NCBI GenBank assembly: GCA_035764525.1
Contig: DASTZB010000115.1
Coordinates: 1 to 30,291, forward strand
Source of the DNA: VBAS01 sp035764525
Lineage (GTDB): Bacteria; Bacteroidota; Bacteroidia; Chitinophagales; Chitinophagaceae
Reading direction: 5' to 3'
Length of the DNA stretch: 30,291 nt
The notes under the pieces were generated by a model, which was not told the origin of the DNA, searched no databases, and saw nothing but the letters and a program-made list of their open reading frames with translations. A program made the translations under genes and the position numbers. Positions 15,355 through 24,489 of the stretch are shown in pieces. The first letter of the stretch is position 1; each line of letters starts with the position of its first letter.

Positions 15355-15798
15355 ATGGAAAAGATGAATTTCTCCATTGACATCAATGCTCCAAGAGAAA
15401 GAGTATGGAGCATTTTATGGAATCATGATTCGTATAAAGAATGGACAAGTCCATTCGCCGAAGGATCTTATGCGAAAACTGATAATTGGAAAGAAGGAAG
15501 TAAGGTCTTGTTTCTTTCACCTGGTGGTGATGGTATGGTTAGCAAAGTTGCGTCAAATAAGAAAAATGAATTCATGTCGTTTGAGCATTTGGGTGTTGTG
15601 AAAAATGGGGTGGAGGATACAGAAAGTGATAATGTAAAAGGATGGGTAGGCGCAAAAGAAAACTATAGATTAACAGATGCAAATGGAAAAACCAAATTGG
15701 CTGTTGATATGGATAGTACTGATGAGTTCAAGGATTATTTTTTGAAAACCTGGCCAATAGCCTTAGATAAAATAAAAGAACTTTCAGAAAAAAACTAA
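15355..15798 (+). CDS. SRPBCC (AHSA1-like) domain protein
   Basis: A 147-residue cytoplasmic protein made of one START-like SRPBCC domain. It opens with a strand ending DINAPRERVWSILWNHDSYKEW, the usual strand-helix start of the AHSA1/polyketide-cyclase-like group. A strand GDGMVSKVASNKKNEFMSFEH and a long C-terminal helix (ALDKIKELSEK) that would close the hydrophobic cavity follow. Ligand unknown. It sits 27 bases after the hydrolase and 27 before the VOC gene, so it is almost certainly in the same operon. Confidence 0.87.
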   Translation: MEKMNFSIDINAPRERVWSILWNHDSYKEWTSPFAEGSYAKTDNWKEGSKVLFLSPGGDGMVSKVASNKKNEFMSFEHLGVVKNGVEDTESDNVKGWVGAKENYRLTDANGKTKLAVDMDSTDEFKDYFLKTWPIALDKIKELSEKN

Positions 15799-15825
15799 GT
15801 CGTTATAATAGTAAAAGCTTTAATC

Positions 15826-16299
15826 ATGCAAAAGATAACTCCCTTTCTATGGTTCGATGGAAAAGCAGAAGAAGCAATTAGACTTTATACTTCTCTTTTT
15901 AAAAATTCTAAGATCATAAATATTTCATATTGGGGTGAAGGAAGCCCGTTTCCCAAAGACCAGGTAATGAATGGCGTGTTTGAATTGGATGGACAAAAGT
16001 TTTATGCTTTTGATGCCGGACCGCAGTTCAAGTTTACAGAGGCTATCTCCTTATATGTAAATTGCGAAACACAGGAAGAAATAGATCATTTTTGGAATGG
16101 ATTTACAAAAAATGGGGGACAGGAAAGCATGTGCGGTTGGTTAAAAGATAAGTTCGGAGTATCATGGCAAATCGTACCTCCGGTTTTGGGGCAAATGCTA
16201 AGCGATAAAGACAAAACAAAAGCAGGCAGAGTAATGCAGGCAATGATGCAAATGAAAAAAATAATTATTGCGGATTTGAAAAAAGCATATAACGGATAA
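15826..16299 (+). CDS. VOC-superfamily, PhnB/YjdN-like protein
   Basis: A 157-residue protein of the PhnB-like ('3-demethylubiquinone-9 3-methyltransferase', a historical misnomer) branch of the vicinal oxygen chelate superfamily. Marks are ITPFLWFDGKAEEAIRLYTSLF (4-25), WGEGSPFP, MNGVFELDGQKFYAFDAGP (46-64) and the late FGVSWQIVPPVLGQML. Actual activity is not established for this branch. Soil bacteria often carry it next to SRPBCC and DUF1801 genes. It is three bases upstream of the AlkD-like gene. Confidence 0.88.
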   Translation: MQKITPFLWFDGKAEEAIRLYTSLFKNSKIINISYWGEGSPFPKDQVMNGVFELDGQKFYAFDAGPQFKFTEAISLYVNCETQEEIDHFWNGFTKNGGQESMCGWLKDKFGVSWQIVPPVLGQMLSDKDKTKAGRVMQAMMQMKKIIIADLKKAYNG

Positions 16300-16302
16300 T
16301 AA

Positions 16303-17103
16303 ATGGCGAAAGCAACCAAGCTTAAAAAAATTGCAACAGTAAAGCCCGTCATTGTTAAGACGGGCAATTCTGTTTCAAAGAAAGAGTTAGCTGCCAAAAA
16401 TTTTATTGCAAGATTAAAGGCTCATCAATCACATGATGAATTAAAAAAGATCCAGCGATATTTTAAATCAGGAGAAGGGAATTATGGTTACGGTGACAAG
16501 TTTATGGGTATAAAAATGGGAACTCTCTTTGCATTGGCAAAAGAATTTGGCGAAATGCCGATTGAAGAAATTGAAATTTTACTTGATAGCCCGATCCATG
16601 AAGTAAGGGCGGGTGCCATCAGCATTATGGACAAGGCATCACGTAATAAAAAGATTTCTAAAGAAAGATTGAAAGATTTTTTTGACCTGTATATGCGCCG
16701 TCATGATCGCATCAATAATTGGGATCTTTGTGATCTTGGGTGCTTACATATGACCGGAAGCTATTTGTATGGAAAGCCGTATGATATTTTATATAAACTT
16801 GCCCGTTCAAAAAATATTTGGGAGCGACGTACGGCGATCCTCAGCACCTGTTATTTTATAAGGCAGGGTGATACAACTGAAACTTTTACGATCGCTGAGA
16901 TATTAGTTAATGATAAAGAGGATCTGATACATAAGGCTACAGGCTGGATGCTGCGCTTTGCCGGCACAAAAGATCAAAAAAGACTAATTGCTTTCTTAAA
17001 TAAATATGCTGCAACAATGCCAAGAACGCTACTTCGATACTCCATAGAGCATTTCAATAAAAAACAAAAGGAGTATTTTATGAGTATGAAAAAGGTAGAG
17101 TAA
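16303..17103 (+). CDS. AlkD-like DNA alkylation repair protein
   Basis: A 266-residue HEAT-repeat DNA glycosylase-like protein. After a Lys-rich leader (1-26) come the ALK-repeat helices. The key segment RINNWDLCDLG (136-146) supplies the Trp (Trp140) and catalytic-type Asp (Asp144, equivalent to Asp113 of Bacillus AlkD). WERRTAIL (173-180) and the later GWMLRFAG (Trp215) match the other DNA-facing positions. AlkD removes positively charged N3/N7-alkylated purines without base flipping. It is last gene of the operon starting at 14440, and its stop is six bases from the stop of the cyclase gene on the other strand. Confidence 0.93.
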   Translation: MAKATKLKKIATVKPVIVKTGNSVSKKELAAKNFIARLKAHQSHDELKKIQRYFKSGEGNYGYGDKFMGIKMGTLFALAKEFGEMPIEEIEILLDSPIHEVRAGAISIMDKASRNKKISKERLKDFFDLYMRRHDRINNWDLCDLGCLHMTGSYLYGKPYDILYKLARSKNIWERRTAILSTCYFIRQGDTTETFTIAEILVNDKEDLIHKATGWMLRFAGTKDQKRLIAFLNKYAATMPRTLLRYSIEHFNKKQKEYFMSMKKVE

Positions 17104-17109
17104 TTATCC

Positions 17110-19086
17110 TTAATTCTTCAGCCCTATTTTTTGAGTAAGTTCTTTGAACCTTGGGTCAGATTTTAATTCTTTTAGCATAGGATACCTTATGCAGAAGATC
17201 ATTCCAAGACAAGCAATTCCCATTCTTTGATCATAAGTTTTATTCAGATAATCAAAAGCAAGATCAAACTGTTTCATGCCTGAATATAAAAATGCATAAT
17301 CCATATGCAACAGCACGCCCGGTTCATTTTGTTCTCTTAGTTTTAATTTTTCAACAATTTCCAACGCCTTATCGGTTTGACCAGCGGCAGCATAAGCATG
17401 GCCAAGACTGCTTAATCCTTTCAACGGGTGACCAACGAGTTTATGATATTGCTCAAAGTCTTTTACGGCTTTCTCATTTTCGCCCATGGCGAGATAGATC
17501 ATTCCTCTTCCTTCAAATCCTCTTCTGAAATTTGGCTCCAATTCGATAATTTTATTGTATTGTGCAAGCCCTTCTTCAAATCTTCCTGCAAACGAATAGG
17601 CATCGCCTAGAGTACTCATCAGCGGCAAGGAAAGTGGATCAAGGGCAAGAGCCTGCTGAATTTTTTCAATCGCTTTTTCAAAATTGCCTATTGCGATCAG
17701 GAACCAACCCTGCACCTGGTTAAAAAGCGAGGAGTTCAAACCAAGATCAGCTGCCTTTTTAAGTGAAGCTTCTGCTCCTTCAAAATCCCAATTATGATAG
17801 AATTTAATTGTTGCCAGTGATAAATGCGATTCCGCATGGTTTGGATCAAGCTCGATCGCTTTTAACGTACAATCTTTTGCTTTCGGATAAGCTTCGGCTG
17901 GGGGCATCAAACCAGACGAGCCCATAAATGAATAACAATAGGAGAGAGCGCAATAAGGCAAAGCGAAATTTGGATCAAGTTTGATGGCTTCTTCAAAAGT
18001 TTTGATAGCTCTTAATATATCTTCGGGATTAGATTTATTCCAGTAATATCGGCCTTTGAGATATAAATTGTATGCCTCAATATTTTCAGTTGGAGTTTTA
18101 ACGATCGATTCCTTTTTGTCGCTACCCGCAAAATTCTCTTTTAGCCTGGTCACGATTTTTGTTGCTATTTCATCCTGGACCTCGAAGATATCTTCCAACT
18201 CACTGTCATAAGCTTCAGACCAGATATGATAACCATCTGAAGCATTTATTAGTTGAACATTTATCCTGATCTTTTTTCCTGCTCTACGAACAGTTCCTTC
18301 TAAAATATTTGATACACCTAATTTATTGCCGATCTCTCTCGCGTCTTCGTTTTTCCCCTTGAATGAAAATGAAGATGTGCGGGCAGTCACCTGTATTCCT
18401 TCAACATGAGTTAGTGCATTAAGTATTTCTTCAGAAATCCCATCACTGAAATATTCGTTTTCAGGATCGGCGCTCATATTTACAAAAGGAAGAACCGCAA
18501 TGGTTTTATCACTGCCGGCTTTTATTCCAATTTGAACTGTAGTCGGAATTACAAGCCCTTCGTTCGCGATTGCATAAACTTCAAGAGGACGTTTTACATT
18601 TTTGAGATTCACCTTTCCAAGTGGAATAGTTTTTATTTCACTTTGATTCTTTACCTCGTCAAATACTTTATCCGAAATAAGCACAGCGCCGGGAACAGAT
18701 ATTGATTCAATACGGGAAGCAAGATTCACGCAATCGCCATACAAGCCGTTCGTATCATAAACAACGTCACCGGAATGTATACCGATCCTCAATTTTACTT
18801 TTGGTTCTTTTTGTAATTCCTGTTGAATTTCAATCCCACATTTTACGGCGTCAATGGCGCTATCGAATATGCTTAATGTGCCATCGCCAAAAAACTGGAC
18901 GATAGTTCCATTATGGCCGGGTATTAAATTCTCCAATGTTTGTTGCTGGCGATTTCTTAAGACTTTTGCTTTCGCTTCATCATCCTGCATCATGGCGGTA
19001 AAGCCTGTCATGTCTGCAAACATAACCGCTACAAGTTTTCTTACTTGTGAAGATGTTGAGTTAGTATCTATCGTTGATTTTTCCAT
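17110..19086 (-). CDS. Class III nucleotide cyclase fused to FlgO-like and TPR regions
   Basis: A 658-residue cytoplasmic protein. Residues 15-175 are a cyclase homology domain: FADMTGFT (Asp25) and FFGDG (Asp68) give the two metal Asp, and GDCVNLASR (Asn121, Arg125) the transition-state pair. By alignment, the positions that pick ATP in canonical adenylate cyclases (Lys and Asp) are Gln64 and Gly114 here, so the substrate is uncertain. Residues about 192-315 (IAVLPFVNMSADPENEYFSDG onwards) are the FlgO/TolB-like domain often joined to cyclases and regulators. The rest is a chain of TPR units, for example FEEAIKLDPNFALPYCALS and IQQALALDPLSLPL. Such proteins probably respond to partners through the TPR part. 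A paralogue begins at 29822. Confidence 0.93.
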   Translation of the reverse strand: MEKSTIDTNSTSSQVRKLVAVMFADMTGFTAMMQDDEAKAKVLRNRQQQTLENLIPGHNGTIVQFFGDGTLSIFDSAIDAVKCGIEIQQELQKEPKVKLRIGIHSGDVVYDTNGLYGDCVNLASRIESISVPGAVLISDKVFDEVKNQSEIKTIPLGKVNLKNVKRPLEVYAIANEGLVIPTTVQIGIKAGSDKTIAVLPFVNMSADPENEYFSDGISEEILNALTHVEGIQVTARTSSFSFKGKNEDAREIGNKLGVSNILEGTVRRAGKKIRINVQLINASDGYHIWSEAYDSELEDIFEVQDEIATKIVTRLKENFAGSDKKESIVKTPTENIEAYNLYLKGRYYWNKSNPEDILRAIKTFEEAIKLDPNFALPYCALSYCYSFMGSSGLMPPAEAYPKAKDCTLKAIELDPNHAESHLSLATIKFYHNWDFEGAEASLKKAADLGLNSSLFNQVQGWFLIAIGNFEKAIEKIQQALALDPLSLPLMSTLGDAYSFAGRFEEGLAQYNKIIELEPNFRRGFEGRGMIYLAMGENEKAVKDFEQYHKLVGHPLKGLSSLGHAYAAAGQTDKALEIVEKLKLREQNEPGVLLHMDYAFLYSGMKQFDLAFDYLNKTYDQRMGIACLGMIFCIRYPMLKELKSDPRFKELTQKIGLKN

Positions 19087-19128
19087 CTTGCACTTTAATG
19101 CGAGTCAATCAAGGGCCTTATTTCGTTT

Positions 19129-19136
19129 CAAAATTA
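19129..19136 (-). promoter_or_regulatory. Putative -7 promoter box (TAATTTTG on minus strand)
   Basis: The plus strand reads CAAAATTA, giving TAATTTTG on the minus strand, a match to TAnnTTTG, 42 bases before the ATG of the cyclase-TPR gene. No clear -33 partner at the expected distance. Confidence 0.3.
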
Positions 19137-19337
19137 GAATAATTCAAACTGTTCAGTATACTATTCTTCCTGTCACAATAAATTCTTTGCAAAAATTTTG
19201 CCGTGATTGATAGCTGTATTCCATGGGGCAATTTAACTAATATAATGAAGATGACTATCTTAATTTATTTAACTAATCTTTTTCCTGAGTGGAAAATAGA
19301 AAATCTTTAGATGGTAAGTAAGGCTGGCGCAAAGGAT

Positions 19338-22004
19338 TTATCTTAAAAATCTGTAAGTCAATTTTATTAAAAAAATATTTCTTGCATGCTCAGCAAAAGC
19401 ATTTGAATATAAGCTTTGCGCAAGTGGCGTATTAAGATCACCAAATGCATCTGGTGAATTCCCCCTTGACCAAACAACATAGAATTCTGAACCAGGCTTA
19501 TATTCCCAACGTAAAACAAGGTTCGATCTGAATTGTACAAAATTAAAATCAGGATTACCAAAACTATAATCAGGTACTCCATCGCTGTCTTCATCCACAA
19601 AGTATTCTCCATTACTGCTGCTGATCTCGCTGGGTGTAAATACATGAAACCTGTCCTCGTAATGTTTTGCCAAAGAATTTGTAACGTAACCAAAACTGGT
19701 ATAGATAGGTCTTGTGATATAAGGTTGCCCATAATATTGAACCGTCAAGTCAGGCGTAATATTATAATTGAGTCTTAGCACAAAGCGAAGTGTTTTCTGA
19801 TCCACTTCACTTACAATTGTCCTGGTCATGTTAATGTAATCGATATTTGTTACAAACTGATCTTGCCTGCGCCAGTAATAGGAGTAGTTTCCACTCAAAC
19901 TGATATTAAGTGAATTGATTGGCTGATAGGTCAGGCCCAAACTCAGATCATGACCTTTTATTGTGTTTTCAAAACCCCAGAAAAAATTTAGGTTGAGATT
20001 GGCAGATACTTTTTTTCTAGAATCAGTGCTTACATACATCCATTGTCCCATGCCCGCAGGGCGTCGTAAGGAAGGAGCTCCACGCAAAGCATTATTTGAA
20101 ATGTCATAGGGATTCCATGTTATTCCAGTGCCTGATTGCCAGTTATTTTTAAATGTGCCATGAGCATTCATATTAAATGCATCATAAAGAAATTGCCCGC
20201 TGTAATCCCACCTGAACCAATGATTATAATTTAGTCGTGCATTTCTGAAAATTGAAAACGGTCGTTGCCATTGTATGCCGGCCCATGTAAAATGATTGAT
20301 CTCATTAGATGCGAGTAAGAAACCAATATCATTTAATTCCAATCCTGGCGAACGAAGAGTTACACCTGATTCAAACTTAAATATTTCTCCATGCTTGCCT
20401 TGTTTGCCACCACTCTTACCAAGACTAAAAGTACCACCTGTGCCTGTTAAAGTTGTTCTGCTTGAATCTACTTCTACTTCCGGAGCGTTTGGTCGTTGAA
20501 AAAGATGTTCAAAAGTAGTTTGCGTATTTAATAAAGCTTCTTTTGTTCCATTCACGCTACTGAAAATAACATTACCCTTGAAATACCATGCTCTCTTTTT
20601 CCAAAAATGCAAAAAGTCAAGACCACCTGAATATGCATTGCGATGAAGGATGTTGCTTAATCCTTGTTCCCTGTTAACAGCAGTGAAAATTCCTCCCAAC
20701 ACTGTGTTGCCTCCCTTAATATCTTTTTGCAATCTTGTCACAAAATAGTTTGTGAGTGGTTCTACCAATTCTTCTCTTCGATGCCCATTACTATCAATAG
20801 TAGCCATCTCTCTTTCAGTAACGCTTTCAAGGATGCCGATACTAACTCCCTTTTTTGTTTTACCGCTAAACTTTGCTGCGCCAAGAATGGTAGTGTTTAA
20901 AGGCATCTTTACATATTCACCGGTTGAAGTAGATGGATAACCATGTGGTGAGCTTCCAATGCGTCTTGAATAAAATAGTAGGTCAGCATCATAATCTCCC
21001 CCTGCCTGTGATCCCGTCAACTGGTAATCAAATATATTTCTGCTTTCTATAAAGAATGGCCTTCGTTCTTCAAAAAAATTTTGATAACCATCGATGCGCA
21101 CCTGTGAAGGATCAGCTTCTACTTGTCCAAAATCAGGATTGACAGTAAAGTCAAGTATCAGGTCGTTCGTTACAGCCACTTTACCATCGACACCCACTGC
21201 TAATTTTCCATCAACGCCTTTTGCAAAGGGGTTACCATCTTCTTTTGTATATTTCTCAGCTTGTGCAGTTACATAGGGAGCAATTTCTACCTGCCGGTGC
21301 ATGGGAATATCTTTCAATCCATGCAATTCTCCAAAACCACTGACCCATACTCCTGAACCCTGTGGAATGTATTGCCAGATAGATCGTTCTTCTTTTCGAA
21401 ACAAACGCCGTGTGATCTGGAAACCCCAGACTTTTTCAACATCGTTACCGTAACGTAACTGGCTTAAAGGAATTTTTACTTCTGCACTCCAGCCTTTATC
21501 ATCTTTGTGCGTCTTTGCAAACCATATCGGGTTCCAGTTACGGTCCCAATTGTTCCCATCCTGTGAAACAAATTCTTCACTTCGAACTCCGGACACAGAT
21601 AGTGTAAACGAGAATGCGGTACGCAGATCATGATAACTGTCAATATTTATTTCAACCCAATCGCCTGGAAATTCATCGCGGCGTCCCATTCTGCTTACAA
21701 TTGAATCAGGGGCAAGGTCATGACAACGATATCCGATATAGAGATATTTATCGTCGTAAAGAATTTTGAAAGTGGTTTGTTGCGATGGCGCCTTACCTTC
21801 ATTCGGTTGAATTTGAATAAAATCACCGCCCCATTCAACTACATTCCACGCTTCTTCCTGCGGAATTCCATCAAGTGTTATGCTGCCGGTTAGTCTTTGG
21901 GTGAAGTATTTCTTTTTTGCAATTACGGTATCTCCGGGATCTCCCTTTGATGTAATAAATAAAAGGACAGATACGATAAGTAGAAGGTTGGTTTTCACGG
22001 TCAA
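19338..22004 (-). CDS. DUF5916 outer-membrane protein with CBM9-like N-terminus
   Basis: An 888-residue protein with a signal peptide (5-18). Residues about 35-235 form a CBM9-like beta-sandwich: GSITLDGIPQEEAWN, then ILYDDKYLYIGYRCHD and GWSAEVKIPLSQL. The DUF5916 part begins around 245 and contains NPDFGQVEADPSQV and FFEERRPFFIE, strong family marks. Its C-terminal half is a long series of amphipathic strands ending in an aromatic-rich segment (IKLTYRFLR), typical of an outer-membrane beta-barrel. The role is unproven; members are often found near peptidases or carbohydrate genes, and here it is flanked by a cyclase and, divergently, by nth. Full length for the family. Confidence 0.9.
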   Translation of the reverse strand: MTVKTNLLLIVSVLLFITSKGDPGDTVIAKKKYFTQRLTGSITLDGIPQEEAWNVVEWGGDFIQIQPNEGKAPSQQTTFKILYDDKYLYIGYRCHDLAPDSIVSRMGRRDEFPGDWVEINIDSYHDLRTAFSFTLSVSGVRSEEFVSQDGNNWDRNWNPIWFAKTHKDDKGWSAEVKIPLSQLRYGNDVEKVWGFQITRRLFRKEERSIWQYIPQGSGVWVSGFGELHGLKDIPMHRQVEIAPYVTAQAEKYTKEDGNPFAKGVDGKLAVGVDGKVAVTNDLILDFTVNPDFGQVEADPSQVRIDGYQNFFEERRPFFIESRNIFDYQLTGSQAGGDYDADLLFYSRRIGSSPHGYPSTSTGEYVKMPLNTTILGAAKFSGKTKKGVSIGILESVTEREMATIDSNGHRREELVEPLTNYFVTRLQKDIKGGNTVLGGIFTAVNREQGLSNILHRNAYSGGLDFLHFWKKRAWYFKGNVIFSSVNGTKEALLNTQTTFEHLFQRPNAPEVEVDSSRTTLTGTGGTFSLGKSGGKQGKHGEIFKFESGVTLRSPGLELNDIGFLLASNEINHFTWAGIQWQRPFSIFRNARLNYNHWFRWDYSGQFLYDAFNMNAHGTFKNNWQSGTGITWNPYDISNNALRGAPSLRRPAGMGQWMYVSTDSRKKVSANLNLNFFWGFENTIKGHDLSLGLTYQPINSLNISLSGNYSYYWRRQDQFVTNIDYINMTRTIVSEVDQKTLRFVLRLNYNITPDLTVQYYGQPYITRPIYTSFGYVTNSLAKHYEDRFHVFTPSEISSSNGEYFVDEDSDGVPDYSFGNPDFNFVQFRSNLVLRWEYKPGSEFYVVWSRGNSPDAFGDLNTPLAQSLYSNAFAEHARNIFLIKLTYRFLR

Positions 22005-22164
22005 TTATACAGCTTGTTATAAGAAAAAAAAATGCAAAGTTTAACAACGGTAATAATTTCAATATATGCGGCAGCAAAATGTTAAAAATAAAATGATAGT
22101 AAGACCATTGATTTGTTGCTGCGCTTATTTTTTATTGTAGATTCATGACCTGAAAAATCTTTTT

Positions 22165-22791
22165 ATGCGATCTAAAGTCGATTGGCCAAAAGCTATACAG
22201 CCACTGCTGAAGAAATATAAAAACACAAAACATCCACTGGATTATAAAAATATTTATCAATTGTTGGTGATGGTCGTTTTATCGGCGCAGGATTCTGACA
22301 GGAATATCAATACGATTTCTCCCAAATTATTTGAAGCGTTCCCTGACATGAAATCATTGTCAAGAGCAACAGAAGAAACATTGTTTCCCTTCATTAGTAA
22401 AGTGAGAAATTTTGGAAATAAAGCGAAATGGTTATTAGAAATCGCAAAGACAATTAAACAAGATAAAAATATTCCACTTACTCATGAAGGACTTACCTCA
22501 TTAAAAGGAATTGGAAGCAAATCTGCCAATGTCATTTTGCGTGAAGCTGGTAAACCGGCGGAAGGAGTGATTGTTGATTTGCATGTGGTACGTGTAGCAC
22601 CTAGACTAGGCATGGCTACTGGTGCCGATCCAAAAAAAATTGAAAAACAAATAAAGGAAATACTTCCGCAAAAAGATTGGGATGCAGGGATGGCCATGTC
22701 CTTTCTTGGAAGAGAGATTTGCCGGCCTCAACCAAAATGTGAGATCTGTCTGATGAATACTGTTTGTGCTTATTATAGAAGAAATAAATAA
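22165..22791 (+). CDS. nth: Endonuclease III (DNA glycosylase/AP lyase)
   Basis: A 208-residue HhH-GPD protein that removes oxidised pyrimidines and cuts at abasic sites. Visible: LSAQDSDRNIN (39-49), hairpin-helix-hairpin LKGIGSKSANVIL (113-125) with the catalytic Lys (Lys119), IVDLHVVRV (136-144) with the catalytic Asp (Asp138), and a C-terminal four-Cys iron-sulfur loop. The loop is Cys186-x5-Cys192-x2-Cys195-x5-Cys201. The classic first spacing is x6, so it is one residue short. Length is normal (E. coli Nth has 211 residues). Divergent from the DUF5916 gene. Confidence 0.92.
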   Translation: MRSKVDWPKAIQPLLKKYKNTKHPLDYKNIYQLLVMVVLSAQDSDRNINTISPKLFEAFPDMKSLSRATEETLFPFISKVRNFGNKAKWLLEIAKTIKQDKNIPLTHEGLTSLKGIGSKSANVILREAGKPAEGVIVDLHVVRVAPRLGMATGADPKKIEKQIKEILPQKDWDAGMAMSFLGREICRPQPKCEICLMNTVCAYYRRNK

Positions 22792-22863
22792 TTTTCCTGA
22801 AATAGAAAAATTAATGAACAAAGAAGTCAGCATTGTGTTATAAATTGCTCAGAAATCAAAACC

Positions 22864-23814
22864 ATGTCACAAAAGAAAATAATAACAGTATTTGGCGCTA
22901 CCGGTGCACAAGGCGGCGGATTGGTCCGTGCAATTCTTCATGATAAGCACAGCGAATTCGCAGTTCGTGCGGTTACCCGTGATCCCGATTCGGAACATGC
23001 AACTACACTGGCAGCTATGGGAGCCGAGGTTGTTGTTGCTGATATTGATAATGCAGAAGATGTACAGAAAGCAATGAAAGGTGCCTATGGTGCCTTTTGT
23101 GTTACTTTTTTCTGGGCACATTTTTCTCCTGAGAAGGAAATGGCACAGGCAAAAATTATGGCGGAAGCTGCAAAAGCTGCAGGTTTGAAACATGTAATCT
23201 GGTCAACGCTTGAAGATACACGTCACTATATTCCTCTTACTGATAACCGTATGCCAACATTGCAGGGGAAATATAAAGTACCGCATTTTGATGCAAAAGG
23301 AGAGGCTGATCATTATTTTGTTGATGCTGGTGTACCCACTACTTTTTTACTTGCTTCTTTTTATTGGGAAAATATGATCTATTTCGGAGCTGGGCCAAAA
23401 CGGGGTGAGGATGGAGTATTAGCGATCACATTTCCGATGGGAAAGAAAAAACTTTCTGGAATTGGATCAGGTGATATAGGGAAATGTGCTTATGGTATTT
23501 TTAAAAGAGGAGCTTCACTTGTGGGAAAGAGAATCGGCGTAGCTGGGGATGAGCCTACTTGCGCTGAGATGGCAGCAGCATTAACAAAGGCTTTAGGTGA
23601 GGAAGTAAGATATAATGATGTATCACCGGATCTGTACAGGAGCTTTGGATTCCCGGGAGCAGATGAATTGGGAAACATGTTCCAGTTTTATCATGATTTC
23701 GAAGAAGTATGTGTTTCTACACGACACGTACCATATTCAAGAGAGTTAGATCCGGGCTTACAGAATTTTGATACCTGGCTTAAACATAATGCAAAGAAAA
23801 TCCCGATCGAATAA
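22864..23814 (+). CDS. NmrA/HSCARG-like NAD(P)-binding protein
   Basis: A 316-residue atypical short-chain dehydrogenase. The N-terminal Rossmann motif is TVFGATGAQGGGLVRAIL (8-25), followed by AVTRDPDS and a second VVVADIDN strand. The HSCARG/NmrA pattern FFWAHFSPEKEMAQAK and KHVIWSTLEDT is clear, while the YxxxK catalytic pair of true SDR enzymes is not obvious. Members sense NADP(H) or reduce quinone-like compounds, so either role is possible. It follows nth by 72 bases on the same strand and ends at a bidirectional terminator. Confidence 0.88.
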   Translation: MSQKKIITVFGATGAQGGGLVRAILHDKHSEFAVRAVTRDPDSEHATTLAAMGAEVVVADIDNAEDVQKAMKGAYGAFCVTFFWAHFSPEKEMAQAKIMAEAAKAAGLKHVIWSTLEDTRHYIPLTDNRMPTLQGKYKVPHFDAKGEADHYFVDAGVPTTFLLASFYWENMIYFGAGPKRGEDGVLAITFPMGKKKLSGIGSGDIGKCAYGIFKRGASLVGKRIGVAGDEPTCAEMAAALTKALGEEVRYNDVSPDLYRSFGFPGADELGNMFQFYHDFEEVCVSTRHVPYSRELDPGLQNFDTWLKHNAKKIPIE

Positions 23815-23835
23815 GATGAAATAATTAAAAATAAA

Positions 23836-23859
23836 AAGCCTCAAAATTCAATGAGGCTT
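23836..23859. terminator. Bidirectional intrinsic terminator
   Basis: AAGCCTCA (23836-23843) pairs perfectly with TGAGGCTT (23852-23859) over an eight-base loop. On the minus strand it is followed by TTTTTATTTTT-like sequence, on the plus strand by a weaker T-rich run. It separates the convergent NmrA-like and DinB-like genes. Confidence 0.88.
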
Positions 23860-23882
23860 TCTTATTAACTAGGTTTCAGCTA

Positions 23883-24443
23883 TTAAAACAATCTTTCCTG
23901 TGGAGGTTTTATTCCCTGTAAGCGAATGTAAATAGCTGTTTGCCCACGGTGATGGGCTTGGTGTTCTATGGCTTTAAGTAACAATGCAAATCTTGTCTCT
24001 TCATAACCTCCAAACGGTAATTTCTTTTTTTCTCCCCATTTGCTTATATCTGAGCTTTTCACTGCGTTGATGCTATAATCATAGCTTGTAGTTACATAAT
24101 ACATTACTGAATCTTTCGTCTGAGCTGAAGTGCTTTTTTCACGGTCAGAGCCAAAAGAAGGAGGTTTTGAATCTGTAGCCAGTGACATGAAAAATACATT
24201 GGCCTGCGCCAGGTGTAACATTTGCTGAGCAAAACTGCGAATACTATCCACTACTTTAAAAGAGTATTTATTAGCGGGCATCGTGTTCAGGTAGTCAATA
24301 GTATAAGCTTTTGATCGTTCCCATTCTTTTACCATTTGGGCTTTTATGTCCTCGGAGCTTAATGATTGGGCTTTGCTATTTGCGGGAATTACTAAAATAA
24401 AAAGCGACAGCGATAAAGCTGTCATTACGAGATTTTTTTTCAT
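23883..24443 (-). CDS. Exported DinB-like protein
   Basis: Set to start at the ATG at 24443 (186 residues). A TTG two codons upstream adds nothing. The signal peptide (hydrophobic 5-20, ending SKAQ) is followed by a four-helix DinB/YfiT-like fold: helix with VKEWERSKAYTIDYLNTMP, then SFAQQMLHLAQAN (His77), a middle helix, and a last helix AIEHQAHHRGQTAIYIRLQG (His161, His164, His165). The three-His arrangement is that of the DinB metal site, though exported members have no known reaction. It is probably its own transcript or follows the cupin-like gene (46-base gap, same strand). Confidence 0.87.
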   Translation of the reverse strand: MKKNLVMTALSLSLFILVIPANSKAQSLSSEDIKAQMVKEWERSKAYTIDYLNTMPANKYSFKVVDSIRSFAQQMLHLAQANVFFMSLATDSKPPSFGSDREKSTSAQTKDSVMYYVTTSYDYSINAVKSSDISKWGEKKKLPFGGYEETRFALLLKAIEHQAHHRGQTAIYIRLQGIKPPQERLF

Positions 24444-24489
24444 AAACAATTTTTTTGGAAGAACAATTTAGTGAAAAAGACAATGAACT

